A stretch of DNA of 64,000 bases from Flavobacterium ovatum. GTDB lineage: Bacteria > Bacteroidota > Bacteroidia > Flavobacteriales > Flavobacteriaceae. A program made the translations under genes and the position numbers. The stretch lies in contig NZ_CP160035.1 of assembly GCF_040703125.1 (NCBI RefSeq), positions 2,259,001-2,323,000 of the forward strand, given 5' to 3'. The notes below the pieces were generated by a model that had not been told where the DNA came from, did not search any database, and was given only the letters and a program-made list of their open reading frames with translations. Each line of letters begins with the position of its first letter. Positions within the stretch are counted from its first letter, which is position 1. This document shows, one piece after another, positions 17,042 through 26,179 of the stretch.

Positions 17042-18769
17042 ATGAATAAAATTGTATTAACCTTTTTAGTTTTTGTGCTTTTGTCTTGTCAATCCCAAAA
17101 TAAAACTACAGCAGCTTATACTAGTACTGACTTGTCCTTAAACGGCAAATGGGATTTTTTGGCATCCAATGAAGTGCCTGAAAAGGATGTTTTAGTTGCA
17201 GATTATTCAACCTGGGACAAACTGCTTGTTCCTGGGAATTGGGATGTACAAAAGCGTTATTCGGACTATGTTGGGAAAGGGTATTATCATCGCACTTTTA
17301 ACATTATAGAAAATTGGAAAAACAAACAAATCCGCATAAAGTTTGATGCAGTTTACGAAACGTCAAAAGTTTGGATTAATGGTACATTAGTTGGAAAACA
17401 CCAAGGCGGCTACACACCATTTGAATATAATATTTCTGATTTAATCAAAATTGGATTGTCAAACTCGGTGGTTGTAATGGCGGATAACACTTATAAACAG
17501 GGTGCTTGGTGGCCTTGGGGAGGCATTAGTCGTGATGTTGTGCTAGAGGCTAATGAAGATTTAAGGTTAGTTTACCAACACATTGCTGCAGTTCCTGATT
17601 TCGCAACCAATAAAGTTCATTTCACCATTAAATATAAGGTTGAAAATAATGGGAATACTAAAAAAGAGGCGCTCATTCAATCCCAAATAAAAGGAATTAG
17701 TAAACATTCGACTACGATTATTGTGGCTCCAAACACAACAGCCATCAAAACACTAGAGTTTGAAGACGAAATTACTAATTACAAATTATGGCATTTTAAT
17801 GCTCCTGTGTTGTATGATTTAAGTAGTGAGATAGTTGTGAATGGAAAAGTTTTCGATACGGTTTTCGATAAATTTGGGATTAGAAAATTTGAAGTTCGTG
17901 GTGAACAATTTTTTTTAAACAATCAGGCAGTTCGAATGAATGGTGTCAATCGGGTGCATGACCATCCTGATTATGGAAATACCGAGCCTTATCATTTGAT
18001 TAAAAAAGATTTGCTGGACATTAAATCTTTAGGTTGCAATTTTGCTCGATTGATGCATGCGCCACTTTCAAAAAATATTCTCAAATTCTGTGATAGTATC
18101 GGTTTTTTGGTAGTCGAAGAAATTCCAGTTTGGGGAGACAATGACCCTCAGTCTTTTGCAGACAATCCGGTGACCAAAAAGTGGCTGGAGGAAATGATCG
18201 ATAGCGATTTTAATCATCCTAGTGTTGTGGCTTGGAGTGTAGGGAATGAACTTCGGGAACCTGATACAGATTGGAAAGACAAAGCTTTAACAAATCAACA
18301 GTACAACTATGTGAATTCCATGCTAGATTACGTAGGTATACTAGACCCCACTCGATTGAAGACTTATGTAACCATTACTTCTTATAGAAAGGGTGAAATA
18401 GGAACAGAACCTTATGAAAAAGTTGATTTTATTTCGATGAATAGTTACGGAAACGCTATTGAAGATGTTCAAGCCACACATCAAAAATTTCCAAACAAGC
18501 CTATTTTTGTTTCAGAAATTGGTTTAAAACAAATAGGCCCTGCGCCCGATGGTAAATTGAGTGACGTACTTGTGGGGTATTTGCGAGCGTTAAAAAAGTT
18601 CCCATATGTAACTGGAGTTTCTATTTGGAGTTATAACGATTATCGCAGTAATTACAAAGGTACTCCCGCATCTGGTTTTAGAGAATGGGGAATTGTAGAT
18701 GAAAAACGCAACAGAAAAGAGGCTTATTATCAGTTAAAAGAAATCTACAAAGAATGGCTCGAATACTAG
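17042..18769 (+). CDS. Compact GH2 glycoside hydrolase (lipoprotein), beta-galactosidase-like
   Basis: A 575-residue protein. The signal peptide ends in lipobox VLLSC (Cys16). The three core GH2 domains are present without additions: jelly roll (LNGKWDFLAS, LVPGNWDV, YVGKGYYHRTF, HQGGYTPFEY), immunoglobulin-like domain, and TIM barrel with acid/base Glu403 (AWSVGNELRE) and nucleophile Glu492 (FVSEIGLK). It is much shorter than the 1004-residue GH2 in the same operon. It shares that enzyme's motifs but lacks its inserted golvesin-like and C-terminal fibronectin domains. It is followed by the second propeller lipoprotein, mirroring the order GH2-propeller earlier in the operon. Probably a periplasmic exo-enzyme on galactan-derived oligosaccharides. 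Confidence 0.92.
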   Translation: MNKIVLTFLVFVLLSCQSQNKTTAAYTSTDLSLNGKWDFLASNEVPEKDVLVADYSTWDKLLVPGNWDVQKRYSDYVGKGYYHRTFNIIENWKNKQIRIKFDAVYETSKVWINGTLVGKHQGGYTPFEYNISDLIKIGLSNSVVVMADNTYKQGAWWPWGGISRDVVLEANEDLRLVYQHIAAVPDFATNKVHFTIKYKVENNGNTKKEALIQSQIKGISKHSTTIIVAPNTTAIKTLEFEDEITNYKLWHFNAPVLYDLSSEIVVNGKVFDTVFDKFGIRKFEVRGEQFFLNNQAVRMNGVNRVHDHPDYGNTEPYHLIKKDLLDIKSLGCNFARLMHAPLSKNILKFCDSIGFLVVEEIPVWGDNDPQSFADNPVTKKWLEEMIDSDFNHPSVVAWSVGNELREPDTDWKDKALTNQQYNYVNSMLDYVGILDPTRLKTYVTITSYRKGEIGTEPYEKVDFISMNSYGNAIEDVQATHQKFPNKPIFVSEIGLKQIGPAPDGKLSDVLVGYLRALKKFPYVTGVSIWSYNDYRSNYKGTPASGFREWGIVDEKRNRKEAYYQLKEIYKEWLEY

Positions 18770-18824
18770 CTTACATTTTAAATAGAATATGGTTTTTTTC
18801 AAAAATAATAATAAATAGCATATA

Positions 18825-19889
18825 ATGAAAAAGTATTTGATACTCCTAATGGTGATTGGAACATTACTTTCTTGTAAATCCCAAAAACAAGAAACCGATT
18901 TTAAATTAAATTTCAAACCCGTTCCGCTAACCGCAAAGTTTGAAAGCGAAATCAAAAGTATTTGGGGAGCTTCAATTGTTAAAGGCAAAGATGGTTTGTA
19001 CCATATGTATTATTCTCGTTGGGATAAAAATTTGGGTTGGGCTTGGGTCACGCATTCCGAGATTGCGCATGCGGTTTCCAAAAGTCCATTTGGGCCATTC
19101 GAGCCTAAAGATGTGGCACTGCCTATTCGCGGAGCTCAATATTGGGATGGTTTATGCACGCACAATCCAACCGTACACGAGTATAATGGCAAGTATTATT
19201 TGTATTATATGGGTAACACGGGCGATGGTGTTGCAATGGGCAATAAATTAAATCCGACACACCGGAATAACCAACGCATTGGTGTGGCTGTAGCCGATAA
19301 TCCCAATGGGCCATGGAAACGCTTTGACAAACCTATTATCGATGTCAGTCCAAATACTGATGCACTTGATGCCTTGATGGTTAGTAATCCGTCTATTACG
19401 CAAAGACCCGACGGAACCTATTTGATGGTATACAAAGCAGTTGGGAAAAAGAAACCCGGGATTATGGGAGGTCCCGTAGTGCATTGCATAGCTACATCCA
19501 AAACGCCAACAGGTCCTTTTGTAAAATATGACAAACCAGTTTTTGTTGCTGAAGGATATGATTTTCCTGCCGAAGACCCTTTTATCTGGTATCAAAATGG
19601 AAAATACAGAGCCATTCTCAAAGATATGCACGGCGCTTTTACTACAGCGGGTAGGGGATTGGTTTTATTCGAATCGAATGATGGTTTTGATTGGAAATTA
19701 TCTAAGAACGCTTTGGTTTCTACGCTAGAAATTAAATGGGAAAACGGCACAGTTCAAAAATTAGAGCACCTAGAAAGACCACAATTGTATATCGAAAACG
19801 GAAAACCAGTCGCCTTGTTATGTGCTGCTGATATCGTTGATGATAAAGGCGTTTTGCAATCATTTAATGTTCAGATGCCGATAAAGTAA
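18825..19889 (+). CDS. Lipoprotein with five-bladed beta-propeller (GH43/GH117-clan-like), copy 2
   Basis: A 354-residue lipoprotein (lipobox LLSC, Cys17), paralogous to the protein at 12006-13118. Shared segments include WGASIVKGKDGLYHMYYSRW, VTHSEIAHAVSKSPFGPFEPKDVALPIRGAQYWDGLCTHNPTVH, YYLYYMGNTGD, HRNNQRIGVAVAD, PWKRFDKPI, GGPVVHC, EDPFIWYQNGKYRAIL and the ending LERPQLYIENGKPVALLCAAD. Each copy follows a GH2 gene. This is the last gene before the operon terminator. The repeated acidic residues fit a glycoside hydrolase propeller; no numbered family was recognised. The two copies may differ in which substituent (sulfate, methyl, anhydro) they accept. Confidence 0.85.
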   Translation: MKKYLILLMVIGTLLSCKSQKQETDFKLNFKPVPLTAKFESEIKSIWGASIVKGKDGLYHMYYSRWDKNLGWAWVTHSEIAHAVSKSPFGPFEPKDVALPIRGAQYWDGLCTHNPTVHEYNGKYYLYYMGNTGDGVAMGNKLNPTHRNNQRIGVAVADNPNGPWKRFDKPIIDVSPNTDALDALMVSNPSITQRPDGTYLMVYKAVGKKKPGIMGGPVVHCIATSKTPTGPFVKYDKPVFVAEGYDFPAEDPFIWYQNGKYRAILKDMHGAFTTAGRGLVLFESNDGFDWKLSKNALVSTLEIKWENGTVQKLEHLERPQLYIENGKPVALLCAADIVDDKGVLQSFNVQMPIK

Positions 19890-19976
19890 TTTTACTTAAA
19901 CGATAAAATCGTATCATTTTCGAAGTCTTAATTCAAAAATAGAGCACAAAATAGAGGTGGCAGATATAACAAAAAA

Positions 19977-20003
19977 AAACCAAGATGTGAGTCTTGGTTT
20001 TTT
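19977..20003. terminator. Terminator between convergent operon and Asp-box gene
   Basis: The stem AAACCAAGA (19977-19985) pairs with TCTTGGTTT (19992-20000) around a 6-base loop, with T residues after it and an A-run before it. It can work in both directions. Confidence 0.85.
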
Positions 20004-20067
20004 TGTTTAAATCTAAAGAAAGTACTTATGAGGATAAAGTAGTAAACCATACCCTCATTAAAGTTCC

Positions 20068-22650
20068 TTATTTGTTTAGCATTGCTTTGAACCAACCGCT
20101 TCCCCAAGCAGCGCTCCAAATAATATTTTCATTGGTTGGATCTGGTTTTACATCCACCATTTTGTCTGGTTGTCCGATGCCTTTATTGATTTTTGACCAG
20201 CTTTTTCCAGCGTCTTTGGTTAAATAAATTCCAGGATTTCTGAACTGGCTTTCGTTATTACCCGCTTGTGCAGGAACATTAACCAAAATAATATTGGAAT
20301 TTGCAGGAGAAACTTCTGTTTGCCATACATAAGGTGCAATAAAGAATTTGGTCCATTTTTTACCATTATCGGTACTTTTCCAAACGCCACCAGTTTCAGC
20401 ATCACCATTGCGATAGCCTGCAGACAAGAACATATCGTTTGTTTTTCTGTCAATAAACAAATTGTTTACCCCTTGAATTTCCGATGGGATATTCATTTTT
20501 TTCCAACTTTCGGCTTTATCTGTTGAAACGTATAAACCATCTGGCTCGTTTCCTGAAAACTTATTCAAACAAGCATAAAGAACATTTGAATTTTTAGGAT
20601 CCATTATAATTCTTCTAACGCTTCCTTTTTCTGGTAGCCCATTATTATGAAGTTCCCATGTGTAACCTGCATCTGTAGACTTGTACACACCAAAACCACC
20701 TTTTGTCAAAACTTTTTCGTTTACCGAACTACCAACTTCAGAAATTGTTCTTCTAATCGAACAGAAATATATATTGTTAGGGTCTTTTGGGTCAATAGTC
20801 AACGAATATGTCATCGCAAGACCTTCGTACGAATTATTTTTTCCTTCGAAAATGGTTGAAATGTTTTCCCAAGTTTTCCCTCCATTCATTGTTCTTCTTA
20901 ATTTTCCTCTATGCTCTTGTCTCCAAGACAATATGTAAATAATATCAGGATTATTTGGATGCACCGCAACGGTTGATATGGAATGCGCTCCATCATTTCC
21001 ACTATGATCGTGTACTTGTCCTTCAATTTGTTTCACTGCCACAGCATCTTTGTCTGGATAATCGCCAAGATCTGCAGTCTCCCACAAACCATGTTCACCA
21101 CTACATAATAAGTATCTGTCTTTTTTTCCAGTTTCTAGCAACATAAATCTCCCTGGTAAATCACTATCACCACGACCTACCCACGCATTGCTACCTGGTT
21201 TGGTTTCATAATCATCAATTTGTTGCCAGCTTTTTCCGTGGTCTGTAGAACGTTGTGTTTGTTGACCTATTCCGATAAATACATCACCAACAGAATTTAT
21301 AGCCAATAATCTATTTCCGAATGCAGTTTCGCTTAGTTCTTCATACGAACGAGCAACATGAGAAAATTCTACATTGGCACCCGTTGGATTCCCTTTGTCT
21401 TCCCAGTATTTTTTGTCCTTATTCGTTAACCAATATTGTCCTGCACGAGCACAAATCACCCATGTTTTTCCACCATCAACTGTTTTCCAAGCATCACCAG
21501 GTCCAAAAGTTTTATCATGGCGTTGGTTTTCAACTAGATAAATTTCGTCTTTATTGATAGGATTTACCACGATTCTATTAAATGCAGAATAAGTGTTTTC
21601 TGGAAGTTCAGGATATACGTTTTTTGCATTTACACCCAAAAAGAATCCTATGTTTTTAAAATAGTTATTCAGGTGCGCACCGTAGGTTATTTTATTGAAG
21701 TTAACACCTAGATTTCCTGTAATGTTTCCCCAACTTTTACCGCTATCGGTACTTTTGTACACACCACCTTTGGTAGAAATACTTTTGCCATTTGGTTCGT
21801 AAACTGTTTGTTCGACCAAGTACAAAATAAATTCTTTTGTTTTTGGATTGTAGTACGAAGTTAAGTCTCTTGGCAAATTGTTAGGCAATCCTTTGCTGCC
21901 TGCTTGCCATGAATCACCGCCATTGTTACTGGTGTAAATACCAAAATTGGTAGCAATAACCATTTCGTCTGCTCTGCTTGGATTGATGATGATACGCGCA
22001 ACATCTAATTTCTCATTTATGTTGTTTGCTATTTTATCCCAACTTTTACCACCATTTTTTGTTCTTAAAATATATCCATACTGGGCTCTATCTTGAAATT
22101 TACCATGAATGTCCTTTTTTGAACGATGATTATCTTTTACATTCCAAAAATCACCTGCTCCAATAAACCAAATAGCATCATTTGTAGGATTGATTGCCAA
22201 TTTAGTATGCGCATTGACACCTGATTTATTTGCACCAGGAATGGTATATATTAATTTCCATGTTCTTCCTCTATCTTTAGTTTCAAAAAGTTTACCTCTA
22301 CGTTCTAGTGCTAGACCAAAATCTGGATTTTTTGTAGAAAAAGCAATATCGTGTACACGTTCCAAATCGTCACCAGTACCGTCACTATCTTTGATTGTTT
22401 GCCATGATTTTCCGTTATCCCAACTTCCGTAGGTAACATGCATATCAGGACCCATAAACATCACATTTTTATCTGTTGGATGGCACCAGAATTCTTCATT
22501 ATAACCCGACATTCCTGGTCCAAAATTCTTCCATTCGACAGAAGGATCGGATATAACTTTCTCCTCTTTTAATTTTTCAAAATATTTTTTATCAATTTGG
22601 GCCATCGATAAAAACGGAATTAAGAAAATAAAACAAACTATTTTTTTCAT
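20068..22650 (-). CDS. Secreted Asp-box (BNR/sortilin-like) propeller protein, candidate glycan-active enzyme
   Basis: An 860-residue protein with signal peptide MKKIVCFIFLIPFLSMAQ. At least twelve Asp-box motifs (S/T-x-D/N-x-G-x-S/T-W) are visible, e.g. DNGKSWQTI, DRGRTWKLI, NGGKSWDKI, NGGDSWQAG, DSGKSWGNI, DGGKTWVIC, DHGKSWQQI, NGGKTWENI, DAGYTWELH, DNGKKWTKF and DAGKSWSKI. This number implies two seven-bladed propellers, as in GH74 xyloglucanases and sortilin-like proteins. No T9SS tail is seen. The gene stands alone on the minus strand, divergent from the beta-helix gene across a 766-base gap. Its activity is unknown to me: sialidase-like or GH74-like chemistry are only fold analogies. 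Confidence 0.85.
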   Translation of the reverse strand: MKKIVCFIFLIPFLSMAQIDKKYFEKLKEEKVISDPSVEWKNFGPGMSGYNEEFWCHPTDKNVMFMGPDMHVTYGSWDNGKSWQTIKDSDGTGDDLERVHDIAFSTKNPDFGLALERRGKLFETKDRGRTWKLIYTIPGANKSGVNAHTKLAINPTNDAIWFIGAGDFWNVKDNHRSKKDIHGKFQDRAQYGYILRTKNGGKSWDKIANNINEKLDVARIIINPSRADEMVIATNFGIYTSNNGGDSWQAGSKGLPNNLPRDLTSYYNPKTKEFILYLVEQTVYEPNGKSISTKGGVYKSTDSGKSWGNITGNLGVNFNKITYGAHLNNYFKNIGFFLGVNAKNVYPELPENTYSAFNRIVVNPINKDEIYLVENQRHDKTFGPGDAWKTVDGGKTWVICARAGQYWLTNKDKKYWEDKGNPTGANVEFSHVARSYEELSETAFGNRLLAINSVGDVFIGIGQQTQRSTDHGKSWQQIDDYETKPGSNAWVGRGDSDLPGRFMLLETGKKDRYLLCSGEHGLWETADLGDYPDKDAVAVKQIEGQVHDHSGNDGAHSISTVAVHPNNPDIIYILSWRQEHRGKLRRTMNGGKTWENISTIFEGKNNSYEGLAMTYSLTIDPKDPNNIYFCSIRRTISEVGSSVNEKVLTKGGFGVYKSTDAGYTWELHNNGLPEKGSVRRIIMDPKNSNVLYACLNKFSGNEPDGLYVSTDKAESWKKMNIPSEIQGVNNLFIDRKTNDMFLSAGYRNGDAETGGVWKSTDNGKKWTKFFIAPYVWQTEVSPANSNIILVNVPAQAGNNESQFRNPGIYLTKDAGKSWSKINKGIGQPDKMVDVKPDPTNENIIWSAAWGSGWFKAMLNK

Positions 22651-23416
22651 TATTTTACGAATTTATTTAGAGGTGCAAGGTAGGATATCATAAATCATAC
22701 TACTGTTAGTTATGTGTTAATAGCTATAACAAAAGATTTTTATTCTTGTGAATGTACCTGTTTTTAAGCTTCGATTGTAAAAAAATAATCCAAAATTCAG
22801 CATCAGTTTTTCGAACCTTTAGAAATTGAAACTGACGAAATGGTTTCTGTTTTGTTAGTAAAACAGGATTGTTATTCACCATAATTGTATTTCCACTAGA
22901 TATTAACTGAACAAAGAGACCAATTAGTATGTTTTGCCATTTTGTAAGTTGGTATTGATGGATAATAGTTTAATATTTGTTATGATAGTGGTCGCATATG
23001 ATAGGAGTGATTAAAGAATTAATTCCTATCTAAAAGTAAAAAAATAAGAAATTTAAGTCCTGATCGCTAAGGGTTCTCTTCAAAGTAAAGGCAGTGATTT
23101 GCCTTTGCCGACAAAGTTGACTAAGCAAATTGTAATAATTAAAACGGTTATAATTTTCTATGTTTCTAAAAAACACGAGAAACTATTAGATTAAAGAAAT
23201 CGGGTTATCAGTACTAGTTTTTACTTTTTCTCCCCAACTCACTTGTTGCGCACTACTATTTTGGATCTATTCAAGTGTAATTTCAATAGATAAGAAAAAA
23301 CATTTGTTATACTTAATTGACCGTTTGATAAGCTGTTTTAGATTCTTACTATATAATTTTCACGTAATACAAAATGCATTAAATAACAATGAATTAATTT
23401 ATAATACTTAAAATCA
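22651..23416. other. Large divergent intergenic region
   Basis: 766 bases without a convincing gene between two divergent PUL genes. It holds a 171-base segment (22886-23056) repeated in diverged form at 27090-27261, a hairpin AAAGGCA...TGCCTTT near 23082-23101 without a T-run, and the 10-mer CACGTAATAC at 23361-23370, which recurs in the promoter at 33816-33825. It is probably regulatory. Confidence 0.7.
22886..23056 (+). repeat. Duplicated regulatory segment, copy A
   Basis: It aligns end to end with 27090-27261. Best-kept blocks are CTGAACAAAG, CATTTTGTAAGTT, GGATAATA...TTTAATA, TAATTCCTATCTAAAAG against TAATTTCTATCTAAAAG, and AAGAAATTTAA. It lies 360 bases upstream of the beta-helix gene. 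Neither copy is coding, so a shared regulator-binding function is the simplest explanation. Confidence 0.75.
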
Positions 23417-26179
23417 ATGGCGTATAAAAGAAAGTTACTCATACCTTTAATTTTGGTTTTTTTCAATTCTTTTGCGAAAGATATTTATGTCTCAAAAGAT
23501 GGAAACGATGCAAATGCTGGTACACTTATTAGTCCCTATTTAACCATTACAAAAGCAGCAAATGTTGCTGTTGCTGGTGACGTTGTCTATATAAGACAAG
23601 GAACGTATCAAGAAGTGCTTAAGCCTATCAATTCTGGTTCGGTGGGGCAACCTATTATTTTTCAATCTTACCCTGGGGAGCAAGTAATTCTATCAGCGAT
23701 GAAAGCGCTTTCGGGTTGGACAAAAACTACAGGTTCCATTTATAAAACTACAGTTCCTTTTACTGTTTTGGGACAGCAAAATTTTATAATGAACGATAAT
23801 ACAGCTCTAACTTTGGCTAGATGGCCAAACAAAACAAGCGCAGATCCATTTGTCCTAAATTCAATTAGAAACACAGGAGGAAGTTCAAAGGATGTGAGCA
23901 CTGGTGCTTTTTTGACCGAAAGTTCCATACCAAGCTATAATTGGACTGGCGGCGCTGTTTTCTTTTATGGCGATAAGACTGGATCAGGGTGGACCGCTTG
24001 GAAAAGTAAAATTACTAGCAGCTCTAGTGGAAAAGTAAATTTTAATCTTATTTTCAATGAAGAATGGGTTCGTACCTATCACGCACCAGCCGATTTAGGT
24101 GATTTTTACTTAGAAGGCGTTAAAGAAGCACTGGATTATCAAAATGAATGGTATTATGACGAGAGTACAAAGGAGCTTTTTGTACAACTTCCTAATGGTA
24201 CAGCACCGGTAGATGGTCAAATTAAAATGCGTTCTAATATAGAAGCCATTAATTTGAAAGATAAAAGTTATATTCAGATTAAAAATATAGCCGTTTTTGG
24301 TGGTACCATAAATATGGAAGACTCTACAACTTGGCAAGCAACAAATGGCAACAGCCGTACCACAAATAATTTGCTTTATGGAGTAACTTCATTATATGGA
24401 AATCATACGCAAGGTATTTCTACTTCATCTCGAACTAGTATGGCAAGTATAAATCTTCAGGGATCAAATAATGTTATTGAAAAATGTGAAGTTGCTTTTA
24501 ATGCAGCTGCTGGTATACAAGTTAGAGGTAATAGTATTAAAATTATAAATAATTATATTCATGATTTTGATTATTTATCAACTTATGATGCGCCACTTGT
24601 AATAAGGGGGATTACTAACTGTATAATTAAGAATAATACTATTTTTAATGGAGGTCGAGATGCTATTCAATATGCTGGAACAAATAACGAAATAGCATAC
24701 AACGATATTTCTCATTCCAACTTACTAGCAGATGATTGTGCACTTTTTTATACCGTAGGGAAACAATTAGGTACGGAGATTCATCATAATTGGTTTCACG
24801 ATGCAACTGGAAGAGGCAATTTATACAAGGCAGCGGGTATTTATTTGGATAATGATGCTGAAGGATTCAAAGTCCATCATAATGTTGTTTGGAATGTAGA
24901 GTGGACGAACATTCAAATCAATTGGAACGGTAAAGATATTGATGTGTTTAATAACACACTTTGCAAAGCAGGTAAAGGAACAATGGGAGCATGGCATCAA
25001 GCTGGAACAGCCTTCTCAAACGTAAATGTATGGAACAACATCACAGATAAACAAGCGACTTCTGCTGGTGGACAAGAAACAGAAACTACATGGGAACCTC
25101 AATCGGATAAGCAAAACAATATTATAAGCAAAGAGTCTTTTGTAAATTGGGAAAATAACGATTTTCATTTAAAAGAAAATGCTCCTGCCGTGGATTACGG
25201 AAGAATTATCACAGGCTATACAGATGGATATAAAGGAGCTAGTCCAGATGCTGGTGCTTACGAACTAGGCGACAACTGGGTTCCTGGTATTAATTGGGAT
25301 CCTAAATTGAGCCCGAATGGCTTAGGTTGTTATGGATTGCCAGGAGAAAATTGCCTCAACTTACCTAAAAGTGATCAGGATAAAGATGGTGTTGCAGATG
25401 AATATGATTTATGTCCTAATACACCAATAGGTATTGCAGTAAATACTACTGGCTGCCCTGTTTTTACTTTGGCTGCTGATAATTTTACTGTTTTGGCAAC
25501 AGCAGAACAATGTGCTAGTAGTAACAATGGGTCTATTTCTATAACTTCTAAAGTTACGAATTTTCCGTTTACAGCAAAAATTGAAGGTACTACAATCCAA
25601 CAAAATTTTACTGCAAATACTATTTTCGAAAACTTACAAGCCAAAGATTATAGTGTATGTATCACAACTACAGCTGATGCAAATTATAAACAATGTTTTG
25701 ATGTGAAAATCACTGAACCTAAAGATTTATCTGTTTTTTCAAAGATTGATGATACAAAGCAAACTTTAAAACTTGATTTGTCAGGAGGGGAGACCTACAA
25801 AATTGTTCTGAACAATGTAACTACAATAACCAAGGAAGAAGAAATATCTCTAGGGCTTAACGCAGGTAAAAATACACTTATAGTAACTACAGACAAAGAT
25901 TGTCAAGGTATTTATGAGAAAGATATTTTAATTAATGATCAAATAACTGTTTTTCCAAATTCAGTAAAAGATGTATTTACAATTGAATTTCCTTTCGAAA
26001 TAAAAGATCTTGTTACCTATAGAATAATAAGTTCAAACGGGCAGGTAGTTCGTGAAAACAAGCAAAAAATAGCAAATAGTGTACTAGAAGTTAATATCGA
26101 GAATTTAGAATATGGTATATACTTTTTAAGTGTAATGTCTGAGGCTATTAATTATAATTGTAAAATAATCAAACAATGA
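23417..26179 (+). CDS. Type IX-secreted right-handed parallel beta-helix protein, candidate polysaccharide lyase or hydrolase
   Basis: A 920-residue protein with signal peptide ending FAK. The DIYVSKDGNDANAGTLISPYLTI opening is the DUF1565-type start of many pectate-lyase-like proteins. A beta-helix follows (about residues 25-600), with repeats such as NNVIEKCEVAFNAAAGIQVRGNSIKIINNYIHD and KVHHNVVWNVEWTNIQI. A thrombospondin type 3 / calcium-binding segment (DQDKDGVADEYDLCPNTP) lies near 651-670. The last about 77 residues (TVFPNSVKDVFTIEF ... GIYFLSVM) are a type A T9SS sorting domain. It is therefore exported to the surface or medium and probably attacks the intact polymer. The family is not recognised: lyase families and GH28/GH82/GH110 share the fold. 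It overlaps the next gene by 4 bases. Confidence 0.88.
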   Translation: MAYKRKLLIPLILVFFNSFAKDIYVSKDGNDANAGTLISPYLTITKAANVAVAGDVVYIRQGTYQEVLKPINSGSVGQPIIFQSYPGEQVILSAMKALSGWTKTTGSIYKTTVPFTVLGQQNFIMNDNTALTLARWPNKTSADPFVLNSIRNTGGSSKDVSTGAFLTESSIPSYNWTGGAVFFYGDKTGSGWTAWKSKITSSSSGKVNFNLIFNEEWVRTYHAPADLGDFYLEGVKEALDYQNEWYYDESTKELFVQLPNGTAPVDGQIKMRSNIEAINLKDKSYIQIKNIAVFGGTINMEDSTTWQATNGNSRTTNNLLYGVTSLYGNHTQGISTSSRTSMASINLQGSNNVIEKCEVAFNAAAGIQVRGNSIKIINNYIHDFDYLSTYDAPLVIRGITNCIIKNNTIFNGGRDAIQYAGTNNEIAYNDISHSNLLADDCALFYTVGKQLGTEIHHNWFHDATGRGNLYKAAGIYLDNDAEGFKVHHNVVWNVEWTNIQINWNGKDIDVFNNTLCKAGKGTMGAWHQAGTAFSNVNVWNNITDKQATSAGGQETETTWEPQSDKQNNIISKESFVNWENNDFHLKENAPAVDYGRIITGYTDGYKGASPDAGAYELGDNWVPGINWDPKLSPNGLGCYGLPGENCLNLPKSDQDKDGVADEYDLCPNTPIGIAVNTTGCPVFTLAADNFTVLATAEQCASSNNGSISITSKVTNFPFTAKIEGTTIQQNFTANTIFENLQAKDYSVCITTTADANYKQCFDVKITEPKDLSVFSKIDDTKQTLKLDLSGGETYKIVLNNVTTITKEEEISLGLNAGKNTLIVTTDKDCQGIYEKDILINDQITVFPNSVKDVFTIEFPFEIKDLVTYRIISSNGQVVRENKQKIANSVLEVNIENLEYGIYFLSVMSEAINYNCKIIKQ

